From Shinella sp. SUS2 (lineage in GTDB: Bacteria; Pseudomonadota; Alphaproteobacteria; Rhizobiales; Rhizobiaceae): 64,000 nt of DNA. Below the pieces are notes generated by a model. That model saw only the letters and a list, made by a program, of their open reading frames with translations, had not been told where the DNA came from and made no database searches. Shown here piece by piece: positions 17,434 to 27,496 of this stretch (within the stretch, counting starts at the first letter, position 1; every line of letters begins with the position of its first letter). The stretch spans positions 112,545-176,544 of the forward strand of contig NZ_KQ410737.1 in assembly GCF_001262505.1 (NCBI RefSeq). Direction: 5' to 3'. The position numbers were made by a program, and so were the translations under genes.

Positions 17434-17757
17434 ATGACGATCGACCAAGAGGTCAAGAAGCAATTGGGGGAATACCGGCAGTCGATCGACAATATCGACG
17501 CGGCCCTTGTGCATATGCTCGCCGAACGCTTCCGCTGCACCCAGGCGGTGGGCGTCCTGAAGGCGACGCATGAACTGCCGCCGGCCGATCCGGCGCGCGA
17601 GGAATACCAGATCGAACGCCTCCGCCGCCTGGCGAAGGATGCCAATCTGGATCCGGATTTCGCGGAGAAGTTCCTGAACTTCATCATCCGCGAGGTGATC
17701 CGGCACCATGAAGCCATTGCCGCTGAACACAGCGGCGTCAACCAGAACACCGCTTGA
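17434..17757 (+). CDS. Chorismate mutase (AroQ class)
   Basis: A 107-residue all-helical AroQ-type chorismate mutase, which rearranges chorismate to prephenate for phenylalanine and tyrosine synthesis. Supporting features are the N-terminal helix YRQSIDNIDAALVHMLAERF, the RCTQAVGVLKA segment with catalytic Arg/Lys, and the C-terminal helix with FLNFIIREVIRHHEAI. It has no signal peptide, so it is the cytoplasmic form. The ATG at 17434 follows GAGGGA. Its position between ffh and rpsP is standard in Rhizobiaceae and implies cotranscription. Confidence 0.92.
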   Translation: MTIDQEVKKQLGEYRQSIDNIDAALVHMLAERFRCTQAVGVLKATHELPPADPAREEYQIERLRRLAKDANLDPDFAEKFLNFIIREVIRHHEAIAAEHSGVNQNTA

Positions 17758-17792
17758 AAAAAGCGGCCACGTCACATCCAAGGAGTAATGAC

Positions 17793-18158
17793 ATGTCCCT
17801 GAAAATCCGTCTCGCCCGCGGTGGCTCCAAGAAGCGCCCGTACTACCAGATCGTCGTTGCCGACGCCCGCTCGCCGCGCGACGGCCGCTTCCTGGAAAAG
17901 CTCGGTTCCTGGAACCCGATGCTCGGCAAGGACGACGCCAACCGCGTCCAGATCGATGCCGACCGCGCCAAGGAATGGCTTGCCAAGGGCGCCCAGCCGA
18001 CCGACCGCGTTGCCCGCTTCCTCGATGAAGCCGGCGTCGTGAAGCGCGACACCCGCAACAACCCGGAAAAGGCAAAGCCGGGCAAGAAGGCGCTCGAGCG
18101 CGCTGCCGAAAAGAAGCAGAAGGAAGAAGACGCCGCTGCTGCCGCCGCTGGCGAATAA
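17793..18158 (+). CDS. rpsP: 30S ribosomal protein S16
   Basis: A 121-residue S16 protein. The N-terminal LKIRLARGGSKKRPYYQIVV and the DGRFLEKLGSWNP motif are diagnostic. The C-terminus carries the Lys/Ala/Glu-rich extension usual in alphaproteobacteria. It binds 16S rRNA early in 30S assembly. A good AGGAG ribosome site precedes the ATG. The intrinsic terminator at 18271 separates it from rimM, although both belong to the rpsP-rimM-trmD-rplS cluster. Confidence 0.98.
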   Translation: MSLKIRLARGGSKKRPYYQIVVADARSPRDGRFLEKLGSWNPMLGKDDANRVQIDADRAKEWLAKGAQPTDRVARFLDEAGVVKRDTRNNPEKAKPGKKALERAAEKKQKEEDAAAAAAGE

Positions 18159-18169
18159 TCCCTCGCGAC

Positions 18170-18240
18170 GAGCCTCCCCTCCGTCATGCTCGGGCTTGAC
18201 CCGGGCATCCACCCGCCGCACATGAGGCGTGGATGACGTC
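18170..18240. repeat. RIME-like palindromic intergenic repeat
   Basis: CCGTCATGCTCGGGCTTGAC and its continuation form an imperfect palindrome (GCTCGGG cttga CCCGGGC) followed by a GGATGACGTC end. This is the pattern of the short dispersed repeats of rhizobial intergenic regions. A diverged relative lies at 27286. Confidence 0.7.
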
Positions 18241-18270
18241 AGCGGATGGGCGAGGTTCTTTACCAAGCTG

Positions 18271-18299
18271 ACGGGCGGCGCTTCACGCCGCCCGTTTTC
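18271..18299 (+). terminator. Intrinsic terminator after rpsP
   Basis: A perfect 10-bp GC stem (ACGGGCGGCG / CGCCGCCCGT) with a five-base loop and a T-run, about 60 bases before rimM. Confidence 0.9.
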
Positions 18300-18357
18300 A
18301 TTTGGAGCCTTGCCACGAACATCGTAAGAGGCTCCACAAACCACACGGAACCAAACC

Positions 18358-18936
18358 ATGGCGAAACTGGAAAATCCCGTCCTCATGGGCACCGTCGGCG
18401 CGGCGCAGGGCCTGCGTGGCGAAGTCCGTGTGAAATCCTACACGATCGACCCGACGGCGATCGGCGACTACGGCCATCTGCATACCGAGGACGGCCGGTC
18501 TTTCGAGGTGCTTGAAGTGCGCGAGGCGAAGAACGTCGTCGTGGTGCGTTTTCGCGGCATCAACGACCGCAACGCCGCCGAGGCACTGAACGGTACCGAC
18601 CTCTACATCGAGCGCGACAACCTGCCGGACGAGGAGCTGGACGAGGACGAGTTCTTCTACGCCGACCTTGAAGGGCTGGAAGCCGTCGATACCGCCGGCC
18701 GCAGCCACGGCAAGGTGACCGGCATCTTCGATTTCGGCGCCGGCGATCTTCTCGAGCTCAAGGGGCCGGGCAAACGGCCCGTGCTCATTCCCTTCTCCGA
18801 AGCGGCCGTGCTGGAGATCGACGTCGAAGGCGGGCGCCTTCTGATCGATGCCGTCGCCGCAGGCCTGGAAGAGGAAGAGAACGAAGGTCCAGGCAGCAGG
18901 CGCCGCCGTCCGCCGCAAGAAGACGGCGGGGAATGA
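18358..18936 (+). CDS. rimM: 16S rRNA processing protein RimM
   Basis: A 192-residue 30S maturation factor. The N-terminal domain starts with VLMGTVGAAQGLRGEVRVK. The PRC-barrel part follows with EFFYADLEGLEAV, VTGIFDFGAGDLLEL and LIPFSEAAVLEIDVEGGRL. It binds S19 and assists assembly of the 30S head. The C-terminus is extended by a charged tail. TrmD starts one base after its stop, so the two are cotranslated. Confidence 0.96.
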   Translation: MAKLENPVLMGTVGAAQGLRGEVRVKSYTIDPTAIGDYGHLHTEDGRSFEVLEVREAKNVVVVRFRGINDRNAAEALNGTDLYIERDNLPDEELDEDEFFYADLEGLEAVDTAGRSHGKVTGIFDFGAGDLLELKGPGKRPVLIPFSEAAVLEIDVEGGRLLIDAVAAGLEEEENEGPGSRRRRPPQEDGGE

Positions 18937-18937
18937 C

Positions 18938-19633
18938 GTGGCTTTCCGCGCCACCATCCTGACGCTCTATCCGGAGATGTTCCCGGGTTTTCTCGGCCAA
19001 TCGCTTTCCGGCAAGGCGCTCGTCCGCGGCGACTGGGCGCTCGACTGCGTGCAGATCCGCGATTTCACCACCGACCGCCACCGCACCGTCGACGACACAC
19101 CGGCCGGCGGCGGCGCCGGCATGGTGCTGAAGCCCGACGTTCTCGCCCGTGCCATCGACCATGCCTCCGACGGAGACAGCCGTCCGCGCCTCTTGATGAG
19201 CCCTCGCGGCCGTCCCCTGACGCAGGCGCGCGTGCGGGAACTGGCGGCGGGCGACGGCGCAATCATCGTCTGCGGTCGCTTCGAGGGGGTCGACCAGCGC
19301 GTCATCGATGGCCGCCAGCTCGAAGAGGTCTCGATCGGTGACTACATCCTCTCCGGCGGCGAGCCGGCGGCGATGATCCTGCTCGACGCCATCGTCCGCA
19401 TCCTGCCGGGCGTCATGGGCAATGCGCTCTCGGGCGAGCATGAGAGCTTCGAAGGCGGGTTGCTGGAGCACCCGCACTATACCCGCCCGCAGGTCTGGGA
19501 AGGCATGGAGATTCCCGGTGTCCTCACCTCCGGTCACCATGCGGCGATCGAAAAGTGGCGACGCAAGGAGGCAGAGACGCTGACGCGCGAGCGACGGCCG
19601 GATCTTCTCGCCACTCAGCCCGTCACGAAGTAA
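18938..19633 (+). CDS. trmD: tRNA (guanine-N1)-methyltransferase TrmD
   Basis: A 231-residue SPOUT-fold enzyme that methylates G37 of tRNAs and prevents +1 frameshifting. Motifs include LTLYPEMFPGFLGQSLSGKA, GGGAGMVLKPDVLARA, the knot region CGRFEGVDQRVID and GDYILSGGEPAAM. A GTG start at 18938, one base after rimM, is chosen because conserved sequence begins with AFRATILTLYPEMF. The last 19 bases overlap the 3' end of the convergent TSUP gene. Confidence 0.96.
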   Translation: MAFRATILTLYPEMFPGFLGQSLSGKALVRGDWALDCVQIRDFTTDRHRTVDDTPAGGGAGMVLKPDVLARAIDHASDGDSRPRLLMSPRGRPLTQARVRELAAGDGAIIVCGRFEGVDQRVIDGRQLEEVSIGDYILSGGEPAAMILLDAIVRILPGVMGNALSGEHESFEGGLLEHPHYTRPQVWEGMEIPGVLTSGHHAAIEKWRRKEAETLTRERRPDLLATQPVTK

Positions 19634-20361
19634 TAGATCGTCAACGCGATACCGACCGCGACGACCAGGCCGCGGATGACCGGCTGCGGCACGCGCCGTG
19701 CCGCCCAGACTCCGGACCAGCCGCCGAGCGCCGCCGCCGGCACCATGACCGCCGCTTGCGGCCAGCCGACCACATTGCCGCTGGCAAAAACGACGATCGC
19801 CATGCCGGCAATCACCACGGCAAGGAAGTTCTTCAGCGCATTCAGGCGATGGTAGTCACCGCCCTTGGTGAGACCGAGAACGGCGAGCGTCATGATGCCC
19901 ATGCCGGCGCCGAAGAAGCCGCCATAGATAGAGGTGACGAACTGGCCGACAAGGCCGAACGGCGTGATCGGCTTTTCCGGGCTCAGCGTCTTGGGCTTCA
20001 GATAGGGTCCGGCGGCGAAGATGGCGGTCGCCGCCAACAACAGCCATGGCACCAGCGCCCGGAAGGACGGGTTGGAGAGCGACAACAGCAACAGCGCCCC
20101 GGCAAGCCCGCCGACAAGCGAGAGCGCCCCGAGCAGCGCAGCCTCGCGCCAGTCGGCCCTGATCTCCTTGGCATAGGCAAGCGAGGAGGTGACGTAGCCG
20201 GGGAACTGGGTGATCGAGGACGTGGCATTGGCAACGATCGGCGGCAGGCCGGCCAGTGTCATCGCACCAAAGGTGAGGAAGGTGCCGCCACCGGCAATCG
20301 CATTGACCACGCCGGACAGGAATCCGGCAACGAACAGCAAAACGGCATCGGCAAGCGTCAT
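19615..20361 (-). CDS. TSUP family (TauE/SafE) membrane transporter
   Basis: A 248-residue integral membrane protein with about eight hydrophobic helices. It has the TauE/SafE signatures GFLSGVVNAIAGGGTFLTF at the N-terminus and the repeated GGFFGAGMGIMTLAVLGL in the second half. Family members export sulfite, sulfoacetate or related organosulfur anions; the substrate here is not predictable. The ATG at 20361 has a GGAAAG ribosome site. Its coding end overlaps the trmD end by 19 bases. Confidence 0.9.
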   Translation of the reverse strand: MTLADAVLLFVAGFLSGVVNAIAGGGTFLTFGAMTLAGLPPIVANATSSITQFPGYVTSSLAYAKEIRADWREAALLGALSLVGGLAGALLLLSLSNPSFRALVPWLLLAATAIFAAGPYLKPKTLSPEKPITPFGLVGQFVTSIYGGFFGAGMGIMTLAVLGLTKGGDYHRLNALKNFLAVVIAGMAIVVFASGNVVGWPQAAVMVPAAALGGWSGVWAARRVPQPVIRGLVVAVGIALTIYYFVTG

Positions 20362-20665
20362 GATCTTTCCACCCGCAGCCGCAAAGAAGCGCGGCCTCCT
20401 CCGCAAAGCGTGATAACGTGGTGCCGTTGGCCCGGCAAGGCCCGAAAAACCGCCTTTCCCGTGCGGATTCTTTCGCATCGGGGATGACAAGCCGGTTCGA
20501 TTGGTGTATTGGCCCGCACGGATTTGGGATTACCTCCCGCCGACCTGCAATCAAAGAATGGCGAATCCGCTCCGTCCGGCAACGGACTAACCGAACGAGG
20601 CATGACCTCTCAAGGTGACCGTCGAGCGCTCTGGCTGTTTCAGAAGAACCACGAAGGTTAGACCG
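20362..20665. other. Gap between TSUP gene and rplS
   Basis: About 300 bases between divergent genes, which must hold their promoters. I find no convincing -35/-10 pair, RNA gene or terminator in it. Confidence 0.5.
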
Positions 20666-21184
20666 ATGAACATCATCCAGCAGCTCGAAGCCGAACAGGC
20701 CGCGAAGATCGAAGCCAAGCGCACCCTCCCGGAATTCTCCCCGGGCGACACCGTGCGCGTCAACGTCCGCGTCACGGAAGGCACGCGCACCCGCGTGCAG
20801 GCCTATGAAGGCGTCTGCATCGCCCGTTCCGGCGGCGGCATCAACGAGAGCTTCACCGTCCGCAAGATTTCCTACGGCGAAGGCGTCGAGCGCGTATTCC
20901 CGGTTTACTCGCCGCTCGTCGAAAGCGTCGAAATCGTCCGCCGCGGTAAGGTCCGCCGCGCCAAGCTCTACTACCTGCGCGATCGTCGCGGCAAGTCGGC
21001 TCGTATCGTCGAGAACACCGGTACGCGCGCCCGCAAGCTGAACGACGCCGAGCGCCAGGCTGTTGCCGAGGAAAAGGCCCGTCTCGAAGCCGAGAAGGTA
21101 GCGGCCGCCCAGGCGCTCGCCGCTGAAAAGGCCGCAGCAGAAGCTGCCGAAGCCGCAAAGGCTGCGGAAGCCGCCGCCGAATAA
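20666..21184 (+). CDS. rplS: 50S ribosomal protein L19
   Basis: A 172-residue L19. The core (NIIQQLEAEQ, FSPGDTVRVNVRVTEGTRTRVQAYEGVCI, RRGKVRRAKLYYLRDRRGKSARI) is diagnostic. The C-terminus carries a roughly 50-residue Ala/Glu/Lys-rich helical extension common in rhizobia. It sits at the 30S-50S interface. The ATG at 20666 starts the conserved region; a strong intrinsic terminator follows. Confidence 0.97.
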   Translation: MNIIQQLEAEQAAKIEAKRTLPEFSPGDTVRVNVRVTEGTRTRVQAYEGVCIARSGGGINESFTVRKISYGEGVERVFPVYSPLVESVEIVRRGKVRRAKLYYLRDRRGKSARIVENTGTRARKLNDAERQAVAEEKARLEAEKVAAAQALAAEKAAAEAAEAAKAAEAAAE

Positions 21185-21208
21185 TCCGGCAGCGCGTCCA
21201 TTCGAAAG

Positions 21209-21236
21209 AGCCGTCGGCCTGGCCGGCGGCTTTTTT
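21209..21236 (+). terminator. Intrinsic terminator of rplS
   Basis: A 9-bp stem (AGCCGTCGG / CCGGCGGCT, one G-T pair) with loop CCTGG and six T residues. Confidence 0.95.
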
Positions 21237-21333
21237 GTTTCAAGGAAAAGCCTTTGCACGCAAGCGCCGTGCTTGCCTCCCAGCCTGAACCTGTGAGAGT
21301 GTTCCGCCGCCACAATTTCAGGAGCATGTTTTG

Positions 21334-22131
21334 ATGTTTTCCCGCCGCGCCGTTCTCGCAGGCCTTGCCGCCGCCGCCCTCATGCCCGCCGTCACCTTCG
21401 CCGCGGACCTGCCCGACCTCGCCGGCAAGACCGTCGTCGTCGTCACGGAAAACGCCTATCCGCCGATACAGTTCATCGATCCCAAGACCGGAAAGCAGAT
21501 CGGCTGGGAATATGACGCGATGGACGAGATCGCAAAGCGGCTGAACTTCAAGGTCGAATACCAGAACGCCAGCTGGGACACGATGATCCAGGCGGTCTCC
21601 GACAACCAGTACAACATCGGCATGACCGGCATCACCATCAAGGAAGACCGCAAGGAGAAGGTCGATTTCTCCGACCCCTATATGCGCTCGCAGCAGTTCA
21701 TGCTGGTACGTGGCGACGAAGAACGCTTCAACGATGCAAAATCCTTCGCGGCGCTGACCGACGGTCTGATCGCCGCTCAGCCCGGCACCTCGCCCTTCTA
21801 CACCGCCGTCTATGAAATCCTCGACGGCAACGAGCAGAACCCGCGCATCAAGCTGTTCGAGACCTTCGGCGCAACCGTGCAGGCGCTGCAGGCCGGCGAC
21901 GTCGATCTCGTGCTCACCGACAGCGTGGCTGCCAAGGGCTATGTCGATGCCTCGGGCGGCAAGCTGAAAGTGGTCGGCGGGCCGCTCGGCACCGAGGATT
22001 TCGGCTTCATCTTCCCGAAGGGATCCGACCTCGTCGCCCCGGTCAACGCGGCGATCGCGGCGCTGAAGGCGGACGGCACGCTCGACAATCTCAACAAGAA
22101 GTGGTTCCTCGACTACAAGATGGGTCAGTAG
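21334..22131 (+). CDS. Amino-acid ABC transporter, periplasmic binding protein
   Basis: A 265-residue type II (SBP_bac_3) solute-binding protein of the polar amino-acid/glutamine family. The signal peptide (SRRAVLAGLAAAALMPAVTFA) ends near residue 23. The mature protein shows YPPIQFIDPKTGKQIGWEYD, the signature GMTGITIKEDRKEKVDFSDPY, and the final helix LNKKWFLDYKMG. It captures a substrate and delivers it to the permease coded next. The ATG is preferred over a TTG three bases earlier. The permease follows at nine bases. Confidence 0.92.
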   Translation: MFSRRAVLAGLAAAALMPAVTFAADLPDLAGKTVVVVTENAYPPIQFIDPKTGKQIGWEYDAMDEIAKRLNFKVEYQNASWDTMIQAVSDNQYNIGMTGITIKEDRKEKVDFSDPYMRSQQFMLVRGDEERFNDAKSFAALTDGLIAAQPGTSPFYTAVYEILDGNEQNPRIKLFETFGATVQALQAGDVDLVLTDSVAAKGYVDASGGKLKVVGGPLGTEDFGFIFPKGSDLVAPVNAAIAALKADGTLDNLNKKWFLDYKMGQ

Positions 22132-22140
22132 CGGGCTGCC

Positions 22141-22947
22141 ATGGCTCCCGTTTCCTCTGACACGGCGAAGGGCGACTATCCCTGGTGGCTGGTCGCCCTC
22201 GGCGTCATCGCGCTTGCTCTTGCCGGCATCATCATCGCAAACGATCTCTACGCGCAGGTCTTCGGTGTCGTGCTGAAAGGGCTGTGGGTGACGATCTTCG
22301 TGACCCTCGTCGCCTTCCTGCTCGCCACGATGCTCGGCCTCGGCATCGCCCTCATGGCGCTCTCCGAAAGCAAGGCGCTGCGCCAGATCGCCCGCTTCTA
22401 CACGGAGGTGATCCGTGGCGTTCCGGTGCTCGTCCTGCTCTTCTACATCGCCTTTGTCGGCGCGCCGGCACTGGTGGCGGTGATCAACTTCGCGATCGGG
22501 CCGCTTATTGCCGCCGGCACCATGGAGCCGATGCAGGTGCGTGACCTTTCGCTGATGTGGCGGGCGATCATCGCGCTGATGATCGGCTATTCGGCCTTCA
22601 TCGCCGAGGTTTTTCGCGCAGGCATCCAGTCGGTCGACAAGGGGCAGATCGAGGCGGCGAAGGCACTTGGCCTGTCGCGCTTCCAGCGCTTCCGGCTGGT
22701 CGTCTTTCCGCAGGCCGTGCGCGTCATCCTGCCACCGCTCGGCAATGACTTCGTGGCGATGGTGAAGGATTCGTCGCTCGTCTCCGTACTCGGCGTCGCC
22801 GACATCACCCAGATGGGCAAGGTCTACGCGTCAGGCTCCTTCCGCTTCTTCGAGACCTACTCCATCGTCGCCTATGTCTATCTTATCCTGACCATCGGCC
22901 TTTCCCTGGCCCTGAGGGCGCTGGAAAGGCGCTTGCGGCGGACCTAG
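22141..22947 (+). CDS. Amino-acid ABC transporter permease
   Basis: A 268-residue HisM/GlnP-type permease with an N-terminal helix near 18-38 and about four more membrane segments. The EAA loop is visible as GQIEAAKALGLSRFQRFRLVVFPQAVRVILPPLGND, and RGVPVLVLLFY precedes it. It forms the membrane channel for the adjacent binding protein. No ATPase gene follows; the next gene is on the other strand seven bases away, so the energising subunit must be encoded elsewhere. Confidence 0.93.
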   Translation: MAPVSSDTAKGDYPWWLVALGVIALALAGIIIANDLYAQVFGVVLKGLWVTIFVTLVAFLLATMLGLGIALMALSESKALRQIARFYTEVIRGVPVLVLLFYIAFVGAPALVAVINFAIGPLIAAGTMEPMQVRDLSLMWRAIIALMIGYSAFIAEVFRAGIQSVDKGQIEAAKALGLSRFQRFRLVVFPQAVRVILPPLGNDFVAMVKDSSLVSVLGVADITQMGKVYASGSFRFFETYSIVAYVYLILTIGLSLALRALERRLRRT

Positions 22948-22953
22948 AACGCG

Positions 22954-24849
22954 TCAGCGGGCAAGGATGATCAGGCGGTCATTGGCACCGAACGTCACCT
23001 TGTCCGATTTCGCCGGATTGACCACGACCCCGCCCATGTTGCGCGGGTCGTGGCCGGACACGCCCGCGCGGCTGTAACCGAGGGCGACTTCGCCGCGGAT
23101 AAGCGCAGCCAGCGTCACGGTGTAGAAATTCACCGGCCGATCGATGGCGATGTAATCGGTCACGGGGCGCATGTAGATTTCGGACCCGTCCTCGTCGAGC
23201 AGCTCGTCGAAGATCTGCGCCATCAGCTCGTTCTCCGAAGCCTGCGCCAGCATGAGGCTGACCAGCTTGTTGCTGACGACGAAGTCGTCGGCGCGCGTCA
23301 CCGCCGCGAGGTTGCGGTTGCGCACATCGATCATCTCGCTGACGATGCCGATATGCTGGTTGGCCGCATCGGCGATCTTGCGAAGCTGCAGCAGGGTGAC
23401 GAGCGTCGTGGTATCGGCCGGTTGGGCTGCCATGTCGTCGCTGTAGCCGAGCACCAGCACATGATCATAAGAGGGCACGTCGAGCGCATCGAGTGCCGCA
23501 CGGTTGGTCGTATCGATGACCGCGCAGCGGACCGCAAGGTTCTCCGTCAGATAGGACAGCCCCGCGACCACGCTCTCCAGGCCCGGTGTATTGGCCGCGA
23601 TCATCAGCTCAGATCCCGGCGCGACATACCGCGACAGCTCCTGCGTGATGATCGGCCCTCGCCGGTTCCAGCCGAGCAGCAGCGTGCGTTCCGAGGTGGG
23701 CTGGTGATGGACGGGCGGGCGTACGATCTCCCGGTCGACCTCGAAATCCCCGCTGCGCAGCTTGATCGTCGCATCGTCCTCGGCAATGAGGATCGCCCGC
23801 TCGCCGGCGGCGATCGGTCGGCTTGTCGGCGGGTTGAGATGCACCACGCCGTCTGTGTCGCAGATGCCGATCAGCGTCGAGGTATCGTAGGACATGACCG
23901 CATTGCCGAAGGACTTGCCGACGATCGCCGGTTGCTCGACCGCATAGATCTCAGACCCGTCGAAGTCGAGCAGTTCCGTATAGACGGCGGAAAGGCCCGC
24001 TTGCCGGCTGGAGCTGACGACGATACGCGAGATCAGCTCGTCGGCCAGCACGAGCTGCAGTTCCGAACCGCCGACGATGCGCGCAACTTCCGCATTCTTG
24101 GCGTCGCGGATTTCCGCAGCGATCTGGTAGGGCTCCTTGCGCCGGTCCGGATCGTTGACCAGCGCCAGCACCGTCTTGATGACCTCCGAATCCGCATAGT
24201 CGCTTTCCGGCGACAGCACGATGATCGAACGCGAGGCCTGCGGGTTGACGATGTTGACGTCATAGAGGTCCGTCGGATCGCCGCTGCGGCAGATGATGCG
24301 GGTGTTGCCGAGATCGGCGATCTTGTCGGCGATCTCGTCCTCCATCTCCACCTTGTCCTTGCTCGCCATGATGACGATACGCGGGTTGCGGCGGCTCTGG
24401 TTGGCAATGACAAGCTCGGAAATCACGTCGAAGATCGAGGACGACCAGTTGAAGATGATCGTGTGCTCCTTTTCGAGCACGTGCGAGCGACCCTTGCGCA
24501 ACTCGTCCAGCTTCTCGTCAAGACCCGAGCTGAGAACACCGATAAGCGCGGAGAAGACGAAGATGCCGGCTACCGTGACGACGAGCGACACGCCGCGGAA
24601 GCTCCAGCCGGCATCGCCGCCCATCGTGCCGGCGTCCATGGTGCGCATCAGGGATTCCCAGGCACCCTCGATGAAGGAGACGGGCTCACCCCCTTCCGGA
24701 GTGATTCCGGTCAAGGCGAGAAACAGGCCGGCGATGACGATGACGATCAGCGAAATGACCGCAAGCCAGCCGATAAGCGCGATCGGCCCTGCTGCCATGC
24801 TCTTGTCGAACTGGTAGCGCAGGCGATCCCGCCAGGTAATCATCTTCAT
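22954..24849 (-). CDS. CASTOR/POLLUX-related ion channel protein with RCK domains
   Basis: A 631-residue membrane protein with two to three N-terminal helices (about 18-47 and 82-106) around a pore-like loop. Long cytosolic Rossmann/RCK-like domains follow, with HTIIFNWSSSIFDVISEL (first) and RTLLLGWNRRGPIITQELSRY (second). The sequence resembles bacterial homologues of the plant nuclear channels CASTOR and POLLUX, which conduct cations and are gated by RCK domains. The ion and ligand are not established. Start at 24849 after GGGGACATAG. It is monocistronic. Confidence 0.85.
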   Translation of the reverse strand: MKMITWRDRLRYQFDKSMAAGPIALIGWLAVISLIVIVIAGLFLALTGITPEGGEPVSFIEGAWESLMRTMDAGTMGGDAGWSFRGVSLVVTVAGIFVFSALIGVLSSGLDEKLDELRKGRSHVLEKEHTIIFNWSSSIFDVISELVIANQSRRNPRIVIMASKDKVEMEDEIADKIADLGNTRIICRSGDPTDLYDVNIVNPQASRSIIVLSPESDYADSEVIKTVLALVNDPDRRKEPYQIAAEIRDAKNAEVARIVGGSELQLVLADELISRIVVSSSRQAGLSAVYTELLDFDGSEIYAVEQPAIVGKSFGNAVMSYDTSTLIGICDTDGVVHLNPPTSRPIAAGERAILIAEDDATIKLRSGDFEVDREIVRPPVHHQPTSERTLLLGWNRRGPIITQELSRYVAPGSELMIAANTPGLESVVAGLSYLTENLAVRCAVIDTTNRAALDALDVPSYDHVLVLGYSDDMAAQPADTTTLVTLLQLRKIADAANQHIGIVSEMIDVRNRNLAAVTRADDFVVSNKLVSLMLAQASENELMAQIFDELLDEDGSEIYMRPVTDYIAIDRPVNFYTVTLAALIRGEVALGYSRAGVSGHDPRNMGGVVVNPAKSDKVTFGANDRLIILAR

Positions 24850-24975
24850 CTATGTCCCCTCATGCCGGCTCTCCGCCGGGATACGTCTATCGAGTCTCAA
24901 AAATTCGTGATCGCGGCAAGAAGGGCAGCCGGAAATTTTCGGAAGAAGCGTAAATGGCCGCCGCCGCGCGTCAAC

Positions 24976-25003
24976 TTGCCGAGCCTTCGAAAAATCGCTA
25001 TAT
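24976..25003 (+). promoter_or_regulatory. Putative leuC promoter
   Basis: TTGCCG (24976-24981) and CTATAT (24998-25003) are separated by 16 bases and predict a start near 25010, leaving a 200-base leader before leuC. Confidence 0.4.
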
Positions 25004-25011
25004 GCGGAGGT

Positions 25012-25159
25012 ATGGAATCCAAGTTCGGATGCACGGAAAAGCATGTCGTCGTGCTGCAGGATCACAAGCGCCTGCCGGCACGCTTCTTTGCGCGTGTCTT
25101 CGGGGCGCTCATCAGCCGCCTATCCTGACCGCTTGCGGTCCAGCGAGCCGCGTGCTCGC
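25012..25159 (+). promoter_or_regulatory. leuC leader: small frame followed by two adjacent hairpins
   Basis: The 364-bp gap before leuC contains a 38-codon frame (25012-25128) beginning MESKFGC, with GGAGG only one base before its ATG. Two hairpins come right after its stop: GACCGC/GCGGTC at 25127-25140 and GCGAGC/GCTCGC at 25143-25159. The frame has five Leu codons in no run, so a classical leucine attenuator is not obvious. I cannot tell whether the small frame is translated. Confidence 0.3.
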
Positions 25160-25213
25160 CAACGTCCTACACCCTTCAACATGCCCAGAAACTGCCAAGA
25201 CGGATGAAGAGCC

Positions 25214-26623
<1,410 letters not shown>

Positions 26624-26646
26624 TCCGGCGTCATTGCCGATATGAT

Positions 26647-26675
26647 AAAGGCCGGGAGCATGCTCCCGGCCTTTT
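26647..26675 (+). terminator. Intrinsic terminator of leuC
   Basis: A perfectly paired stem (AAAGGCCGGGAG / CTCCCGGCCTTT) centred on CATG, with a short T-run. Confidence 0.95.
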
Positions 26676-26695
26676 CGTTTGAAGGAGAAATTCCC

Positions 26696-27208
26696 ATGAA
26701 ACACCTTCTCCTCCTGCGCCACGCCAAATCCGCCTGGCCGGATGGCGTCGAGGACCACGACCGCCCCCTCGCCGACCGTGGCCGCCGCGATGCCCCACGC
26801 ATGGGTGCGCACATTTCTGCAGCGGGCCTCAACCCGGATTTCGCGCTGGTCTCTTCCGCCCGCCGCACGCAGGAAACCTGGGCTCTCGTCGCCCCTGCCC
26901 TCGCAAAGCCCTGCCCGTCCCGCACGGTGACGGCGATCTACGAAGCTGATCCTGCGGCCATCCTCAAGGCCATCCATGAAGCGCCGGCAGAAAGCAGGAC
27001 GCTGCTGGTCATCGGCCACAATCCAGGTTTCGAGGATCTGGTGGCTTTGCTGGCACCTGAGGGTGAGGCGGGTGCGCTAGCCCGGCTAGGCACGAAGTAT
27101 CCAACGGCAGGCCTTGCCGTGATCGCCTTCGATATCGAGGCGTGGGCGGATGCTGCGCCTGGAAGGGGAAGGCTTGACGCCTTCGTGACACCGAAGACCT
27201 TGCCGTAA
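26696..27208 (+). CDS. SixA-like histidine phosphatase
   Basis: A 170-residue member of the histidine phosphatase (phosphoglycerate mutase-like) superfamily. The catalytic RHA(K) motif is at the N-terminus (LLLLRHAKSAWP), with VSSARRTQETW and LVIGHNPGFEDLVALL supplying the second Arg and His. This layout matches SixA-type phosphohistidine phosphatases, which remove phosphate from histidine-phosphorylated proteins. The true target is unknown. The ATG at 26696 has GAAGGAG; it stands alone after the leuC terminator. Confidence 0.9.
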   Translation: MKHLLLLRHAKSAWPDGVEDHDRPLADRGRRDAPRMGAHISAAGLNPDFALVSSARRTQETWALVAPALAKPCPSRTVTAIYEADPAAILKAIHEAPAESRTLLVIGHNPGFEDLVALLAPEGEAGALARLGTKYPTAGLAVIAFDIEAWADAAPGRGRLDAFVTPKTLP

Positions 27209-27274
27209 GGAAAGCCTGAAGCCTGCAACATCCTCCAACGCTGGCCCACGGGGCGGCTTCTCGCCCTATCCCAA

Positions 27275-27425
27275 CCTCTCCTCCGTCATGCCAGCCTTGA
27301 GCCGGCATCCAGCGCGCAAGTCCTTATGCGGGAAAACACTTTCGCCGGAGCGGTGTATCCGCTCGCCGCGCAGACGCGCGACGGCTGACCTCTGGATCTA
27401 GTCCGAGGTGACGGGGGAGAGTTGG
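27275..27425. repeat. RIME-like intergenic repeat (diverged)
   Basis: The 288-bp gap between the SixA-like gene and the aldo/keto reductase gene holds CTCCGTCATGCCAGCCTTGA, then GCCGGCATCCA, and ends with a partial mirror (CTGGAT...GAGGTGACGG). This is the general plan of the repeat at 18170 with an insert between the ends. I see no gene in the gap. Confidence 0.6.
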
Positions 27426-27496
27426 GCGCGCCATTGAACGGTTTCGCCTGCCGCCGTGTCATTCCCTGATTGATGGCAAGCGTCACCCGAGCTCCA

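Noticed and set aside
25012..25128. 38-codon frame before leuC as a confirmed gene
   Set aside because: The ribosome site is only one base from the ATG and there is no family resemblance; it is mentioned only as part of a possible leader.
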